Positions 31,198 to 43,285 of a DNA stretch of 64,000 nucleotides are shown piece by piece (position 1 is the first letter of the stretch; each line of letters starts with the position of its first letter). This DNA is from Prostheceraeus crozeri (lineage: Eukaryota; Platyhelminthes; Polycladida; Euryleptidae). Position numbers and translations under genes: made by a program. The DNA is taken from the NCBI GenBank assembly GCA_907163375.1, contig CAJQUW010001115.1, positions 65,001-129,000 of the forward strand. Reading direction: 5' to 3'. Under the pieces are notes generated by a model. It was not told the origin of the DNA. It was given only the letters and a program-made list of their open reading frames with translations, and searched no databases.

Positions 31198-32334
31198 GTT
31201 CAATTACGCACTCCTGCAGAGAAAATTTAGGAGATAAATCAAAGACTATAGCCCAATGTGAGTCGCCTTTTATTTATGCTGCAGCAATGTCAGAAAAACA
31301 GATTGATCTTGAATGACCTGTCAATAAATTACAGGCATATTTTCCTTAAGCATCAGGCGACTGAATGTCCTTTTCATTATGTCTCTAAGCTCTTTTTTCA
31401 TTTAAAACAAAGGGGTGCAAGATTCAGTCTCAGGGGGTTCCTTGGTTAAAACGAATAGGGAAGTGATGCTATAGGCCGAATTCACATACAGGAATGATAG
31501 ATAAGGAATAAGGTGGAATGCAGATCGACATGTTGAGCACTAGAGTACTCTTCAAAAGAATTTAAAGAATTTTGAAACTTTGATATCCTAAGTATAAAGA
31601 AAATTGCTTTCTAAAAACTGATGATTCTACGGAAATTTGAGTGTTTTTTTCATAGTGCTGTCCCTTTTCAATTTGATCATATCAAAAAGTGGGTCATCAT
31701 TAAATGGGTGGATTGAGTGGTCGGCAGTGAAGGAAGCTATGTCAACTTTGCGCCTAAAGCGTGACAAACATCGTCTTTAGGCATGAAAATCATGCAAGAG
31801 GTTGCGCAGGATTATTAGACTACATGGATATTTTGAGGAAAGTAGTACTGCATCAAGATGAACCTGTCTTAGGAACCTTGTCATCAAATTCTTCCTCCTT
31901 GCTTATCTTGAACATTATCCATCCATCTTCTTTTTGGTCTATTGCTTCTATCTAAAACACTTCTGACTTCATGTCTTTCCTTTGTGTGATGCAACATGCC
32001 CGCACCATCTTAGTCTGTTTTCTTCCAGCTCTCTTCCGTCTGTCTTCACAACAACCACTTTGTTATCACTCATTTTAAGCCCCCTCCCTTCTTTTAGTCC
32101 TCCTCCATCAATGTCTTTTGCACCGATCTTTGGTGGAGTCCACATCTCAGAGCACGCTCCTCTATCAATTCTCCGCCAACTATCACCTCGTCGTCACATT
32201 TTCACAGGAGCTCACCACTGCTATAACCAAAGCTTCAGACACTTAGATCAAAGCAAATGCCATCACATGAACACTGGCCTAGTCGACGATAAGAATTTAG
32301 GCCTACTTAGACTTTTCACGAACTGTCAGAGACT
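31198..32334 (+). repeat. Left arm of a 1.14-kb inverted duplication
   Basis: It is nearly identical to the reverse complement of 35426-36564. The minus strand contains ENRLRWCGHVASHKG, which resembles the RLRWxGHV motif near the C-terminus of some LINE proteins, so the arm includes old retroposon sequence. Flanks outside the arms do not match each other. Confidence 0.93.
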
Positions 32335-33184
32335 ATTGACCTTCTAAGAAGAAAGGATGAAGCCCGAGCAAAGAAAAAGCAAAGCCGAAAGAAACTGTGA
32401 ACCTACAGTTATTCTCACTGAAGTAAACTAACGAATCAATTTTCTTCATACACCCAAAGTTATGCTTTTCTAATAATTCTTCGCAGCGCATCGTCTTATT
32501 ATCCCCCGTTTGCCTCTTATTAAGAGATTTTCTTCTTCACATTGGATTTATATTTCTGAAATGTTCATCAAGCAGATCGCACTTCTTCTTACACGGAGTT
32601 CTTCAACATAAATCTACATTCATTCTTGATGTCTCAGTTGGTACTGGCAGAGTCACGTAGGGTTATCAGCGACATTGGTGAAATGATAATTCATGATCAG
32701 ATCAGTTGTCGCATAATGCAGCGGAATGCCTATCTACACTTCCGTTCGGGCAATTGTAGGTGAAAATTATGCTAAATACATGTTTAGGAGAGCAGATCTT
32801 GAATCAGCCTGTGATTCAGTCTTGACTTCCAGATGCAATCACCGAATTCAGTTTCATGTCCAGGAGATGCTATTCAGAAGGCAATGGCTAAATGATGGGT
32901 GACTATACCCGCAGGTGAACACCTCAATAAGTTTCCTGTCCACATACTAACATTAGGAAGTCTATGGATGGATTATGCTCCACCTCCTTGATTAGAAAGA
33001 AGTCCATGTTTTTTAGCATGGAGCAATTGAATTTCATTCTGTACATAGATAGACATTAGGACAGCAAGTACCATAGCTGTCAGTAATCCTATGACACTGA
33101 AATCCTGTTTGAAAACAATATTTACAACTATCGTATTTTAAAAAGTGATAAAATATCATCTTGATTAGAGCACATGTACTAGAC

Positions 33185-34933
33185 ATGATTCCGAACGACT
33201 TTTGTTACAGACTTATATTAAAACCAGTTGGACAATTAGTAGCTCATGGACAATGGTATCAATACATCATTATATCTTCACCACTCATACTTAGTCTTAT
33301 AGTAGCATTTGTATTTGCCAAACAAAGAAAATCAAAGGAACTGGCAACGGACAATTTACTGAGAGATTTGAATGGAAACAATAATATTCCAGTAATATTG
33401 CTTTCTTTTGGATTGTGCTCTGTTTCTGTTTACAGAATCGATACATCAGACTATTATGGTAGGTTCACAGTTTGTTTCATCAACATTCTTGCCCGGGCTT
33501 CATCCCTTCTTCTTATTTACCCTTTCTGGACTATGTATCGCAAATCTGCATTTTCTTTTGGAAAGTACATCTTTGAGCGATTTAAAAATTGCAGTGGATG
33601 CAACTTTGTTTTTTTCCTCATTCTGGGTTGCATGGTTTTATCATCAATAGCAAATATTAACAGACTTTTCGCTGGTTCAGCTGCAATGGGAGCGGACATT
33701 TCTTCAATGCTTCCTACAAGTGTTTTGATTCTGAGTGTCCTATATAAGATAGGTGGAATGAAAGCCGTATGTTGGGTAGCAATGATGAATTTCTTTTTCA
33801 CGCTAGGTAGTAAAATGTCACTGATTATCTATGGGCAGATATGGACAGATAATCACAACGTAAGTTTTCTGATTCCTGACGAAAAACTGTTTGCAGCAAA
33901 TTTAGAGGACGTGGTTAAGGAATTTTTTTACGAATTTCTACTCTCCACACTTGTTTTATTTTCTTCGAATGCTGGCCTGCACTTTGTTAATTCAACAACA
34001 ACGAAGACACGATCCATTGTTGTGATTGTATTGAGTGTTGTAATGACATCCGTTACCTATATACTGCATGATGTTTCTACTCAAATGATGCGAGCATATT
34101 ACAATTCTCTTGGAAATGATCCTGCAACTAAACTCAGACCGATGTATCTGTTTGTATACGAATATTTATTCGAACATCAAATGTTTGCCATGTACGCACT
34201 ACAAATCGCTTCTGACATTTTAACAGGATCATACCAAATTCTCGCTAATATACAAGGCATTTGGGTGGAACTTGCGACCAACACAAAATTGCTGGAGAAC
34301 CATGAAAACAGTCAATCTAATACATTAAGAAGCAACGGAATTCCATATTTGGGAATGGCAATCACGATTAGTTTAGCCATCCTCTTGAATGGTGGTCAAC
34401 AGTACTCAAATTTTTTTGTAATTGTCGAATGTGGGTTTGAAAGTGTATTGCCCCTTCTAAGTTTATACATTATGTTGTCAGGGTTTTTTCCACAAATTAC
34501 AATAGACGGTATCTGGCCTATACCTGTATGTGCCTTACTGAGTTCATTGTGGAAAATAATTGATTATTTCAGCTTATTAACTACAAATCCATTACCTCCA
34601 GGTTATCAGCACCTAATTTCAACAGAAAATGTAACATATCAATTGTATGCAATTAGTGATGTATATTCAGGCAATGGATCTACCAGCACTCTACCGTTCG
34701 TCACCGAAGCAGTTGTTTATCTTCTAATTCTTGCTGTCGTAACAAAGTTAAGCAAAGGAAGACGCAAAGCTACTGATGATGATCTCTACATTCAATTTGC
34801 ATTGAAGCTTTGGACGAATTATTATCTCCGACGTCGGATGCAAGATCAACAGAGAAAGAGATTAAATGCGATTCTTGACGGCGGTGGGGGTCATCGTCAG
34901 TCAGAAAGAGCAACTTCGACTGTGAAAGTGTGA
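33185..34933 (+). CDS. Divergent SLC5-type (sodium:solute symporter family) membrane protein, intronless
   Basis: The frame encodes about 582 residues from ATG 33185 (residue 9 of the 590-codon frame) with 12-13 hydrophobic segments. Numbered in that frame, GKYIFERFKNC (134-144) parallels the SLC5 YEYLELRFNK motif. VLYKIGGMKAVCWVAMMNFF (193-212) parallels the TLGGLKAVVWTDVFQ block. PLLSLYIMLSGFFPQ and the end YLLILAVVTKLSKGRRK follow the family pattern. Size fits SLC5 (about 600). Sites NVT 490 and NGS 505 could carry glycans. The Ser/Thr-rich sodium site of TM8 (STxSS in relatives) reads GSYQILANIQG (356-366), so coupling may be lost. No introns, although animal SLC5 genes usually have many. 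It lies between nearly identical inverted arms. Confidence 0.6.
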   Translation: MIPNDFCYRLILKPVGQLVAHGQWYQYIIISSPLILSLIVAFVFAKQRKSKELATDNLLRDLNGNNNIPVILLSFGLCSVSVYRIDTSDYYGRFTVCFINILARASSLLLIYPFWTMYRKSAFSFGKYIFERFKNCSGCNFVFFLILGCMVLSSIANINRLFAGSAAMGADISSMLPTSVLILSVLYKIGGMKAVCWVAMMNFFFTLGSKMSLIIYGQIWTDNHNVSFLIPDEKLFAANLEDVVKEFFYEFLLSTLVLFSSNAGLHFVNSTTTKTRSIVVIVLSVVMTSVTYILHDVSTQMMRAYYNSLGNDPATKLRPMYLFVYEYLFEHQMFAMYALQIASDILTGSYQILANIQGIWVELATNTKLLENHENSQSNTLRSNGIPYLGMAITISLAILLNGGQQYSNFFVIVECGFESVLPLLSLYIMLSGFFPQITIDGIWPIPVCALLSSLWKIIDYFSLLTTNPLPPGYQHLISTENVTYQLYAISDVYSGNGSTSTLPFVTEAVVYLLILAVVTKLSKGRRKATDDDLYIQFALKLWTNYYLRRRMQDQQRKRLNAILDGGGGHRQSERATSTVKV

Positions 34934-35089
34934 AGCCCTTCAAAACTGATTTTCAATTGTGCTTCTTGATGCTTTAGAGAATTTCATATCTGACATGAAA
35001 ATGTTCATTATTTGTTTTGGTTAACAAGATTTCGTAACAACCATGTTTCTTCATCCTTTCACCTACCCAAGGCGCGAGGCTATACTAAT

Positions 35090-35241
35090 AGGAAAATGGT
35101 GGGGAAGTCTCACACATTTGCAGGAGTTAGCAACTGGTGAAATGTGGCATCGATCGCGGCGGACAGATTCGAACCTTTGACCGTCTCTTTGCACCTACGC
35201 ACCGAAGTGCATCACTTAACCAGCTGAGTTTTCGTAGCATC
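35090..35241 (-). mobile_element. tRNA-derived SINE-like sequence
   Basis: On the minus strand AAACTCAGCTGGTTAAGTG resembles a pol III A box and GGTTCGAATCT is a near-perfect B box, about 55 bp apart. The order is tRNA-like, with a non-tRNA body after it. It lies in the spacer between the inverted arms. Confidence 0.55.
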
Positions 35242-35425
35242 TGCTTATAGCTCACAAACTAATTCATGCATTATAGCTTGGAGCAGAGAGTTCCTGGTCA
35301 AAATGATCTTCGTGCAACGTGGTCTCCAATTTGATCATGAGAAAATTATCAGAAACGATTTCAACGATTTCAGCAGCATCAAAGACCTGTGAGTAGGTAG
35401 GTTTCTGTCACCTTCTTAGCCAGAA

Positions 35426-36564
35426 AGTCTCTGACAGTTCGTGAAAGGTCTAAGTAGGCCTAAATTCTTATCGTCGACTAGGCCAGTGTTCATGTGATGG
35501 CATTTGCTTTGATCTAAGTGTCTGAAGCTTTGGTTATAGCAGTGGTGAGCTCCTGTGAAAATGTGACGACGAGGTGATAGTTGGCGGAGAATTGATAGAG
35601 GAGCGTGCTCTGAGATGTGGACTCCACCAAAGATCGGTGCAAAAGACATTGATGGAAGAGGACTAAAAGAAGGGAGGGGGCTTAAAATGAGTGATAACAA
35701 AGTGGTTGTTGTGAAGACAGACGGAAGAGAGCTGGAAGAAAACAGACTAAGATGGTGCGGGCATGTTGCATCACACAAAGGAAAGACATGAAGTCAGAAG
35801 TGTTTTAGATAGAAGCAATAGACCAAAAAGAAGATGGATGGATAATGTTCAAGATAAGCAAGGAGGAAGAATTTGATGACAAGGTTCCTAAGACAGGTTC
35901 ATCTTGATGCAGTACTACTTTCCTCAAAATATCCATGTAGTCTAATAATCCTGCGCAATCTCTTGCATGATTTTGATGCCTAAAGACGATGTTTGTCACG
36001 CTTTAGGCGCAAAGTTGACATAGCTTCCTTCACTGCCGACCACACAATCCACTCATTTAATGATGACCCACCTTTGATATGATCAAATTGAAAAGGGACA
36101 GCACTATGAAAAAAACACTCAAATTTCCGTAGAATCATCAGTTTTTAGAAAGCAATTTTCTTTATACTTAGGATATCAAAGTTTCAAAATTCTTTAAATT
36201 CTTTTGAAGAGTACTCTAGTGCTCAACATGTCGATCTGCATTCCACCTTATTCCTTATCTATCATTCCTGTAGCATGTGAATTCGGCCTATAGCATCACA
36301 TCCCTATTCGTTTTAACCAAGGAACCCCCTGAGACTGAATCTTGCACCCCTTTGTTTTAAATGAAAAAAGAGCTTAGAGACATAATGAAAAGGACATTCA
36401 GTCGCCTGATGCTTAAGGAAAATATGCCTGTAATTTATTGACAGGTCATTCAAGATCAATCTGTTTTTCTGACATTGCTGCAGCATAAATAAAAGGCGAC
36501 TCACATTGGGCTATAGTCTTTGATTTATCTCCTAAATTTTCTCTGCAGGAGTGCGTAATTGAAC
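35426..36564 (-). repeat. Right arm of the 1.14-kb inverted duplication
   Basis: Partner of 31198-32334. The corresponding frames in the two arms differ at only a handful of residues, implying about 98-99% identity and a recent origin or gene conversion. Confidence 0.93.
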
Positions 36565-37230
36565 ATAGTTGAATTGAGTTAGGTTGCATTTTATAAATGA
36601 GAATAGAGAATATATACATATTTTGCAAAATGAAAATCACAAAGTAAATCAAGTCACATATTTAAGCTGGCATACCTGTTAGATCAGACAGACCATTAAA
36701 AACCAAAGTGATAAGAACAATTTAGTCTCTTAGTGGTTCTAGAAAATGGGACAATTACTCGATCATTATGCGCATGCGGAACAACAGAAAACAGAGGATG
36801 ATCGACGTTCTGACTCCTGTAAAATGTGAAATATAAGCTTGAAAGCGAACTTCATCAAATGAACACAGTGTTCGTAAAAAGACAATCATTTTTACAGATA
36901 ATTTTGCGAGCTCGTTTGAATATTCTTTCTATATGATGTCTAGTTTCACAGCTGTAAACGCCAAATAATTGTGTACAATACAGCAAAATACTTTAAAAGC
37001 AGTCCATAACTCGTCATGACTTAACAGTCTTTGCAATACTCTCAGCACTTATATTTTTTGTTACACAATTAAACAACATTCTGGAAATGCGAGTCCCACT
37101 TCAAATCCCTATTCCAAGTTACTCCAAGAATTATTAGCTCGTTCACAATAATAAATGGAAAATGTAAGACAAGAGAAATTTTTCTTCAAAATTTCTTTCA
37201 AAGTTTTACATGGGTTTACTTTCAATTTGT
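36565..37230. other. No gene seen; probable LINE 3' flank
   Basis: AT-rich DNA without a credible frame. The part from about 36900 may belong to the minus-strand LINE at 37231-38010. Confidence 0.4.
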
Positions 37231-38010
37231 TCAAATCGGTCCACTCTGGCATGTGGTAAAGCCTTCGGACACGGTTCTCAAAGACTTGACAATATCATTC
37301 TTATAAATAGGACAGATTTCGCAAATGTCATCAGCACACATAGTTAAAACGGTAGTCGTGGACATGGGCTTTATATCACTACAATACAGGATAAAAAGAT
37401 ATGGACCCAAGAGCGAGCCCTGTGGTGTGCTACTGGTCACAATACGTTGCTGACTAAGAGAATCAAGCATCTTCACAGATTGGTACCTTTCAGTTAGATA
37501 GGATAGGAACAAAACCAAGAAATAAAGCCATGTGGATAATTGTAATCAATAAGTTTACGAACTAGAACGTTGTGACAAATCGTATCCAAGGCTTTAGAAA
37601 AGTCATGATTTATCATAATGCAGATTCCTGAATCAGAACAGTTCAAAATACTTGTCATGGAATCATGCATGAAAATAAGACAAGAAGTAGTATTCGATAG
37701 ACGTTTATAGGCAAACTGAAAATCAGGAATGTTTCTGCAAAATATATCACGCATATGCTTCAACTCAAGATATTCTAGCAATTTGGCTGGCACTCTCAAC
37801 AAAGTAATTGGGCGAAGTTGATAAATGGAAACAGGCATGCATTTCGCCACAGGTGAAATTAAACAATTTTTAAAAATACGCTATAATAGAAGAGTCAATT
37901 ATGTTACAAAGAGGCTGTGAAATAAATAGGGATGCCAGTTTGTAAAATTGATTTGATATGCTATCAGAACCAGTAGCTTCACGTAAAGATAAATGTTCCA
38001 AAAATTTTCA
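37231..38010 (-). mobile_element. LINE reverse-transcriptase remnant (CR1/Jockey-like)
   Basis: Reading on the minus strand, FLEHLSLREATGSDSISNQF near 38000 is followed by PITLLRVPAKLLEYLELKHM, the catalytic FSKALDTICHNVLVRKL block, SSTPQGSLLGPYLFILY and CADDICEI (the YADD-type motif). The pieces lie in different frames, with a shift near 37500 and more upstream near 37860. It is 5'-truncated and dead. It belongs to a different subfamily from the LINE at 24.5-27.2 kb, judging by sequence. Confidence 0.82.
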
Positions 38011-39084
38011 AAAGAAAGTGGATTTATCGTCAAGTCTCAAGAATTTCGACACAACAACAACACACGACATCAGCAGCTGTTAGAAGATCTTCGGGCTCTC
38101 GCGGTGTAACTTAACTATAGTAGTAGCAACAACAACTGCCTGCCAGCGAACAACAACACAGCAGCGTATGCGGCAACACATCAGCGAGCGCGATTGAAGA
38201 TTGACGGTACACGTGACACTGATATTTATGATATTATTTTGGTATAAGTGAGTCCGATCGAATTGAAGTGAATTCAACATTAAGAAGTGAACTGTAAGTG
38301 TAAAGTTTTTCTTTTATCGTTGCGTTTCGTATCTACATGTATATAACTCTAGTCTTAAAAATTAATACATGTAGTGTTAATTGTTGTGATTGAAAGCTGA
38401 ATAATAGTTCATGTAATTGCCATTTTAATTAATTCATTAATTATTAGAATAATTTGTTGACACTGTCTATATTATGATTTGAACTGACAGGATTGCTGCC
38501 CTTTAATGCAGGGTTAATTTTCCTCTTTCCAAATCAATTGTTTTTCGTGTGCACAACAATTAAGTTATTTTCCAATTTTTGTGCTTATCCTATCAAGAAC
38601 CAAATTCAACAATTGCTTTATTTTGATTATAATTATCTTACTTGATAAATAACTAAATAACAGATTGAACAAAGATGATTATCCTTTCATTGTTTGCTTT
38701 ATCGCTGAAATAACATTGTCCGGGGGCTTTAGGCCCATCGAAGTCCCCTTTATTCAACAACAGAATAAAGCTACCTCTGTCGATCTATCTCTCTCTCTCT
38801 TTTAGCTCTGCGTGCAGTTAACACAACGGCCGAGTACTGTGATTTCAATTTTTGTACCAATTTATCACAGGTCTATCGAAAAAGTGGAATTGAGGTTTAT
38901 CAGGGTCAATTCCAATTCCAATTCCAGTGGATTTAAATATCGTCAATTCCGACTTTTCCAACTCTGTCTCTTATACAATTGAGCTCCCCTGGCTCAATGG
39001 CATAGAGCATTGTCATCCACCTTAACCGAATGCTAAAAGACAAACAATTAAACATGTTCTTCGAGCACTCGAACGTAGAGTTCG
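38011..39084. other. No confident gene; microsatellites and a tRNA-like patch
   Basis: It contains CAACAA-rich stretches near 38050-38160 and a TCTC run near 38784. A tRNA A-box-like TGGCTCAATGGCATAGAGCA at about 38992 has only a weak B box after it. I see no coding exon. Confidence 0.4.
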
Positions 39085-39092
39085 GAGTTTGG

Positions 39093-40094
39093 CAGTGGCG
39101 TGCGGTCCATGTATGCGATGCATGCGGCGAATGCGTACGCAAATTTGAGTAATCTGATTATTCATTATGTTCAACACGTTTATTTCATCAAGTATCAGTT
39201 AGATGGCCTTCCAATTGTCAGTAGGGCGCATGACGACATCACAAAATTCCATCTTCATAAATGAATTACATAACTGGGTGAATATTTAGTGGAGGCATCG
39301 CCGCATCCAACCTCCCATTAATTATGCATTGACTCCTCATACAGCGGCGATGAAGCCAGGCGTCAGCGTACAGAGGCGGGAGCATTCGGTCGCTCTATCG
39401 CATGCTTGCAAATTAGGGAAGGAAAACTCTTGCTGTAGTTGTGTGCATGCCACTCAGTGCACACAATGTATGAAAGCCACACGCTTTGTAATCTGGCGGT
39501 AATCATGTTACTGTGAGCAATTTCCGCAAACTCTGTTTGACGAGTTTAAAGACAAGTAGGCGACGGCCATTTATTTGATTTTCCTCGGTTGTGCAATGAG
39601 TTGATCGTTCTTTACAAAAATAATGAATTTCGCACGTACAATATCCATGAACTGAATATTTATTTCGAAAGACAAAGTGAGTCAGTCAAGGTGAAGAGAG
39701 ATTGTCAGCTCTCGCCGTTATCGCCATCGAGAAGGAGTTGTTGAATAAATTGCAGGACAACTCCTCCGTCTTCTACGACACTGTCATCAATGACTTTATC
39801 AAGAAGTCTCGAAGAATGGATCTAATCTTTAAATGATTTTTATTTTCGATTTTATACAGAATATATCTGCAATGTATAATACTAGTCGTTTTGTGAATTC
39901 TACATGTAGATGAATGTGTTGGAAATTATAATAAGTATTAGCTGGTGATAAACTGATCATGTACATGTACATATAACTTATAACATGCAGCATGTACATA
40001 GATTAGGCATAAAGGCTAGGCATACATGTTATCATGCACTATGGTAGACTAAATATATCGCATGCCCACCGCTTGAGACTACCGCACGCCACTG
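39093..40094. mobile_element. Non-autonomous hAT element (1.0 kb), exact 8-bp duplication
   Basis: TIRs are CAGTGGCGTGCGGT at the left and ACCGCACGCCACTG at the right. GAGTTTGG flanks both ends exactly (39085-39092 and 40095-40102). There is no transposase; short frames only. Confidence 0.9.
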
Positions 40095-40209
40095 GAGTTT
40101 GGTTGTTTTCCCTCATAACATGCAGTGAACTGCGACCATCACTCCAAACGGCTCCCAAATGAGTAATTTCCTGCAATCGTCCTTGCTCCTCGATGTAAGA
40201 AAATGATCA

Positions 40210-40980
40210 GGAATGTCTTGCCCAGACTTCAGCCAAAGGCTAATGGACAAAGTGGTCCATCTTTGAATTTTAATCGGACAGCTGCCTCATCCGACCAAAC
40301 AACACGTGACCACTGATTCCGCCGGTGGCAACGTTTCAGTGACCACTTTAGTCTCAGTTTCCTGTGTCGCTCGGACAGATTTAGCTTCGATGGTCTCTCA
40401 AGACTGGAGTAGTTCAACTCCTTAAGTCGTCTTCATGTTGATTTTCATGCTATAATCTGTTATTGCAATCTGGCATGTATTCAATTCTTTCTTTACGTTA
40501 TTTAGCTCTATCATACTACTAGTTTTTCCTTCTCCAGTAGTTGCTGTTTACATGTTCATTTTCTATAATTTCATTGTTTTCTTTATTTTGTTATCTCGTG
40601 ATGTTACGCATGACATTTATTCATTTGTGTTCATTCAGATCTATAAATACTGAACTTTTACTTACAATAAAGATCCATGATTCATTCAACAAGTTGCTTT
40701 CTTACTCCGTGGTATTATGGCTGTATCAACTCTTCAAACGGTTGTCATGGAAAGATTTCAACCTGCTGAAAGCTCAGATAAAGAGGTAGGGGGATCACTG
40801 TCGACCACACTGGTGATGTAGCGATTTGACCTGCGTGCACCAATGTAAGCCTTAGGAGGTGATTCCAGATAACAATGCCCCAATATGATAGCTATCCTTC
40901 TTGACTGAAAACCTCGGAGAATTATCATGTAAATACGAGACTTCATGATGAATGTTAAACTAGGCACAGCGTTGAGCACC
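40210..40980 (-). mobile_element. Tc1-type transposase remnant with an internal insertion
   Basis: On the minus strand the N-terminal part reads GFQSRRIAIILG and RRSNRYITSVVDSDPPTSLSEL, like the paired HTH region of Tc1 transposases. The C-terminal part reads LNLSERHRKLRLKW and WSRVVWSDEAAVRLK, the catalytic WSDE block. Between them (about 40450-40690) lies unrelated AT-rich DNA, apparently a later insertion. The frame is broken and no terminal repeats are identified. Confidence 0.7.
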
Positions 40981-40994
40981 ATGGTATTCATTTA

Positions 40995-41800
40995 AAGCAA
41001 AGTTTTAGAAAGCTTGCAATCATAGACAATAATGCAAGTTATTTCATAGAAATAACAAAATTGATATTGCTCACACCTAAGATGATAGATAATAAAACAA
41101 TCATTTCCATCCATTACCACATCATTATTGTATATTTGTAATTGCATGTAAAAATGGCGAATCATAGGTGCATAATTTAGCAAGCGAAATCTATTGAAAC
41201 CAATTGACACCTACTTTGAGATTATTGACTACCATCGTCAAGGCACAATGGCGACTGATATTCGTAGCATCGAGGAATTTCGCAAGAAGGACGAATGTAG
41301 AACGTGGACAGAAACCGCATCGTTTATACTGGCTTTATTGGTCACAATTTGCACTGTTGAAGGAAGCTTATACTCGCCAGCTGGCTCTTGTTTATGGATA
41401 CCGTGTGCACCTTCGTGAAAGATAATGCACGAGTGGGCTACAAATCCAACTACTCGAGTACAAATCATTCTAAGCTCATGGTCTCAGGGAATAGTAGGAT
41501 TCCACTTCCTTGACTCCATAGCTCTTCAAATGTTGATGATGAGCCTTGATAAATGCCCACAGCTCAGTTCCAATACCGGTACGAGTTTCTCTATACCTGT
41601 TGATAGATGCCTTCCTACTGAGTTTGCATACGACGCAGCCGAAGATCACAAGGGAGGTTTAGTTCTCTTAATCATGGTTTCAACTCCATCTATAGGCCTA
41701 CAGTCCAAGCTTACTTTAAAAATGGTTTAATTACGTCAATTCTGTGTTATAGTGGATAAATTATAATAGGTTGAAATTCATCATGTTCAACATAGGATTG
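40995..41800. other. No recognised gene
   Basis: Several frames of 60-100 codons overlap at 41194-41730 on both strands, but none shows a known domain and their overlap suggests chance. Confidence 0.35.
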
Positions 41801-41804
41801 CGGT

Positions 41805-42010
41805 GTGGTTGAACGATTTAATTTGCTTCATTCACAGTGTCAAATGCATATACGGAGAAATGTGAGAAAATTATGTGCACTTACTGGTGAGAAATGCAAT
41901 GGATTTTACATCGGAAGCACAATCAGAGAACTACACATCAGATACAGAGAACACAAGAACAATACTAACTCGTCACTTGCCGGACATTTCAAACTTTACA
42001 CTTTGAATTT
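41805..42010 (+). mobile_element. Penelope-like element fragment, GIY-YIG endonuclease
   Basis: The frame contains RRNVRKLCALTGEKCNGFYI then GSTIRELHIRYREHKNN and SSLAGHF. The FYIGST, R..R and H residues match the GIY-YIG nuclease as found at the end of Penelope-like retroelements. No reverse transcriptase is visible upstream, so this is a short fragment. Confidence 0.55.
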
Positions 42011-42557
42011 AGATCAACTCTTTCAATTTGTTGATTGGCATACTCACATTTTCCTCTGTTCAATTTTTGCTGATTCAATTAGCAAACCTTCCAACACATT
42101 GCCTTAATCTGCATGGTTATAGGCACGTGTGATCATTCTGAAATTAGTTCACTGGACAGGTCAGTTTAGTCCGCGAAGTTTACGTGAAATATAGATCGCT
42201 CTTAGTATAAAACGCTTAATCAATGGCGGCTTTGGTTCAAAGACGTCTTCCACTGTCTATTGTGTGTTTTAGGCCTAATGTGATGACGCTGTCTCAGAGT
42301 CGAAGAAGTATTTCTTCAATATGATGAACATAGAGTGCATCTAATCCGGTACCGAAACCGGGACACCCTACATTGATTAAAAGCTAAAAATAGCAAAAAT
42401 TTTACTTCTCTTCAAAAGAAAAGCAAATGTTGAAATTGTACAAATGTAAGAAATGTAAGAACAACTCATATAATGACACATCTGTCATTATAATTTATTT
42501 GTTTGAAGTGTATTTTCGCTGGAGCGCACTTTTCTCAAAAAGATATTATTTTTAATT

Positions 42558-43285
42558 TTATTGTGTTAATTCTCTGCAAATCAAATCAACATGAAATTTG
42601 TATATGAGAAAACTCTTCACAGTTTCTTCGCACATTCGACTCCGCTCATTGGACCAAATAGTTGTCATCATCGAGAACAATCTTTCTACAGGGGCTGAAG
42701 TTCCTGGTAGACAGAATGCGTATTCTATCAGTCGTTGAAGATTCGGTGCAGCAGCCGCTCCTTCCCTCCAATATTTAAGGAGGAAGACCCATTTTTCTTC
42801 CAATAATGTACAATTCATTTTCCATTTTTTATAATTTGATGACTAGTGGTCTCTTTGTCATAGTGAAAAGTTTGCATTGCACATACACGAGATAGTTTTC
42901 GCGTTCCTTCAAAGTAGAGACTCAAAGTAGACACACTCGCGTTCCCTCAAAATTGGATGATATGAAACAAAACGATTAATTTGATTGAACCGCCTTGTCA
43001 TGTGTTAGAACAAAACAGTGCAATAGATTTTTCTTTAGCCAATGAGTATCTTTTTCAAAAAATATCTTCAAGTGCTCTTACTCATTTTGAAATGTTATCT
43101 CATAATTGCTACTCAAAATCATAGCCAGCAATACAATAAGGTAAATTCACATGAAAAAATCGAAATTTGTAAGTATTCCATTCATCAAAAACTGACCGGG
43201 ACAAAAGTGATAACCGGCAGGGACCCCGGGACATACAAGTAAAACCGGGACTGTCCCGGTCAAACCGGGACGCCTGGTAACTCTA
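42558..43285 (-). mobile_element. hAT transposase C-terminal remnant and element end
   Basis: The minus frame 42558-42818 contains LQRLIEYAFCLPGTSAPVER and LFSMMTTIW, the hATC dimerisation domain. CCGGGAC repeats at about 43195-43270 ending GACGCCTGGTAACTCT look like a hAT subterminal/terminal sequence; a similar CCGAAACCGGGACACCC lies near 42350. Only the last 86 codons survive, and no target duplication is evident. Confidence 0.75.

Noticed and set aside
31982-32347. Frame of 121 codons in the left inverted arm (and its twin in the right arm)
   Set aside because: The opposite strand carries a LINE-type RLRWCGHV motif, so this Ser/Pro-rich frame is probably an antisense shadow.
35090-35241. 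A functional tRNA gene
   Set aside because: A and B boxes are present but arms do not fold into a clean cloverleaf and the body continues without a terminator; SINE is more likely.
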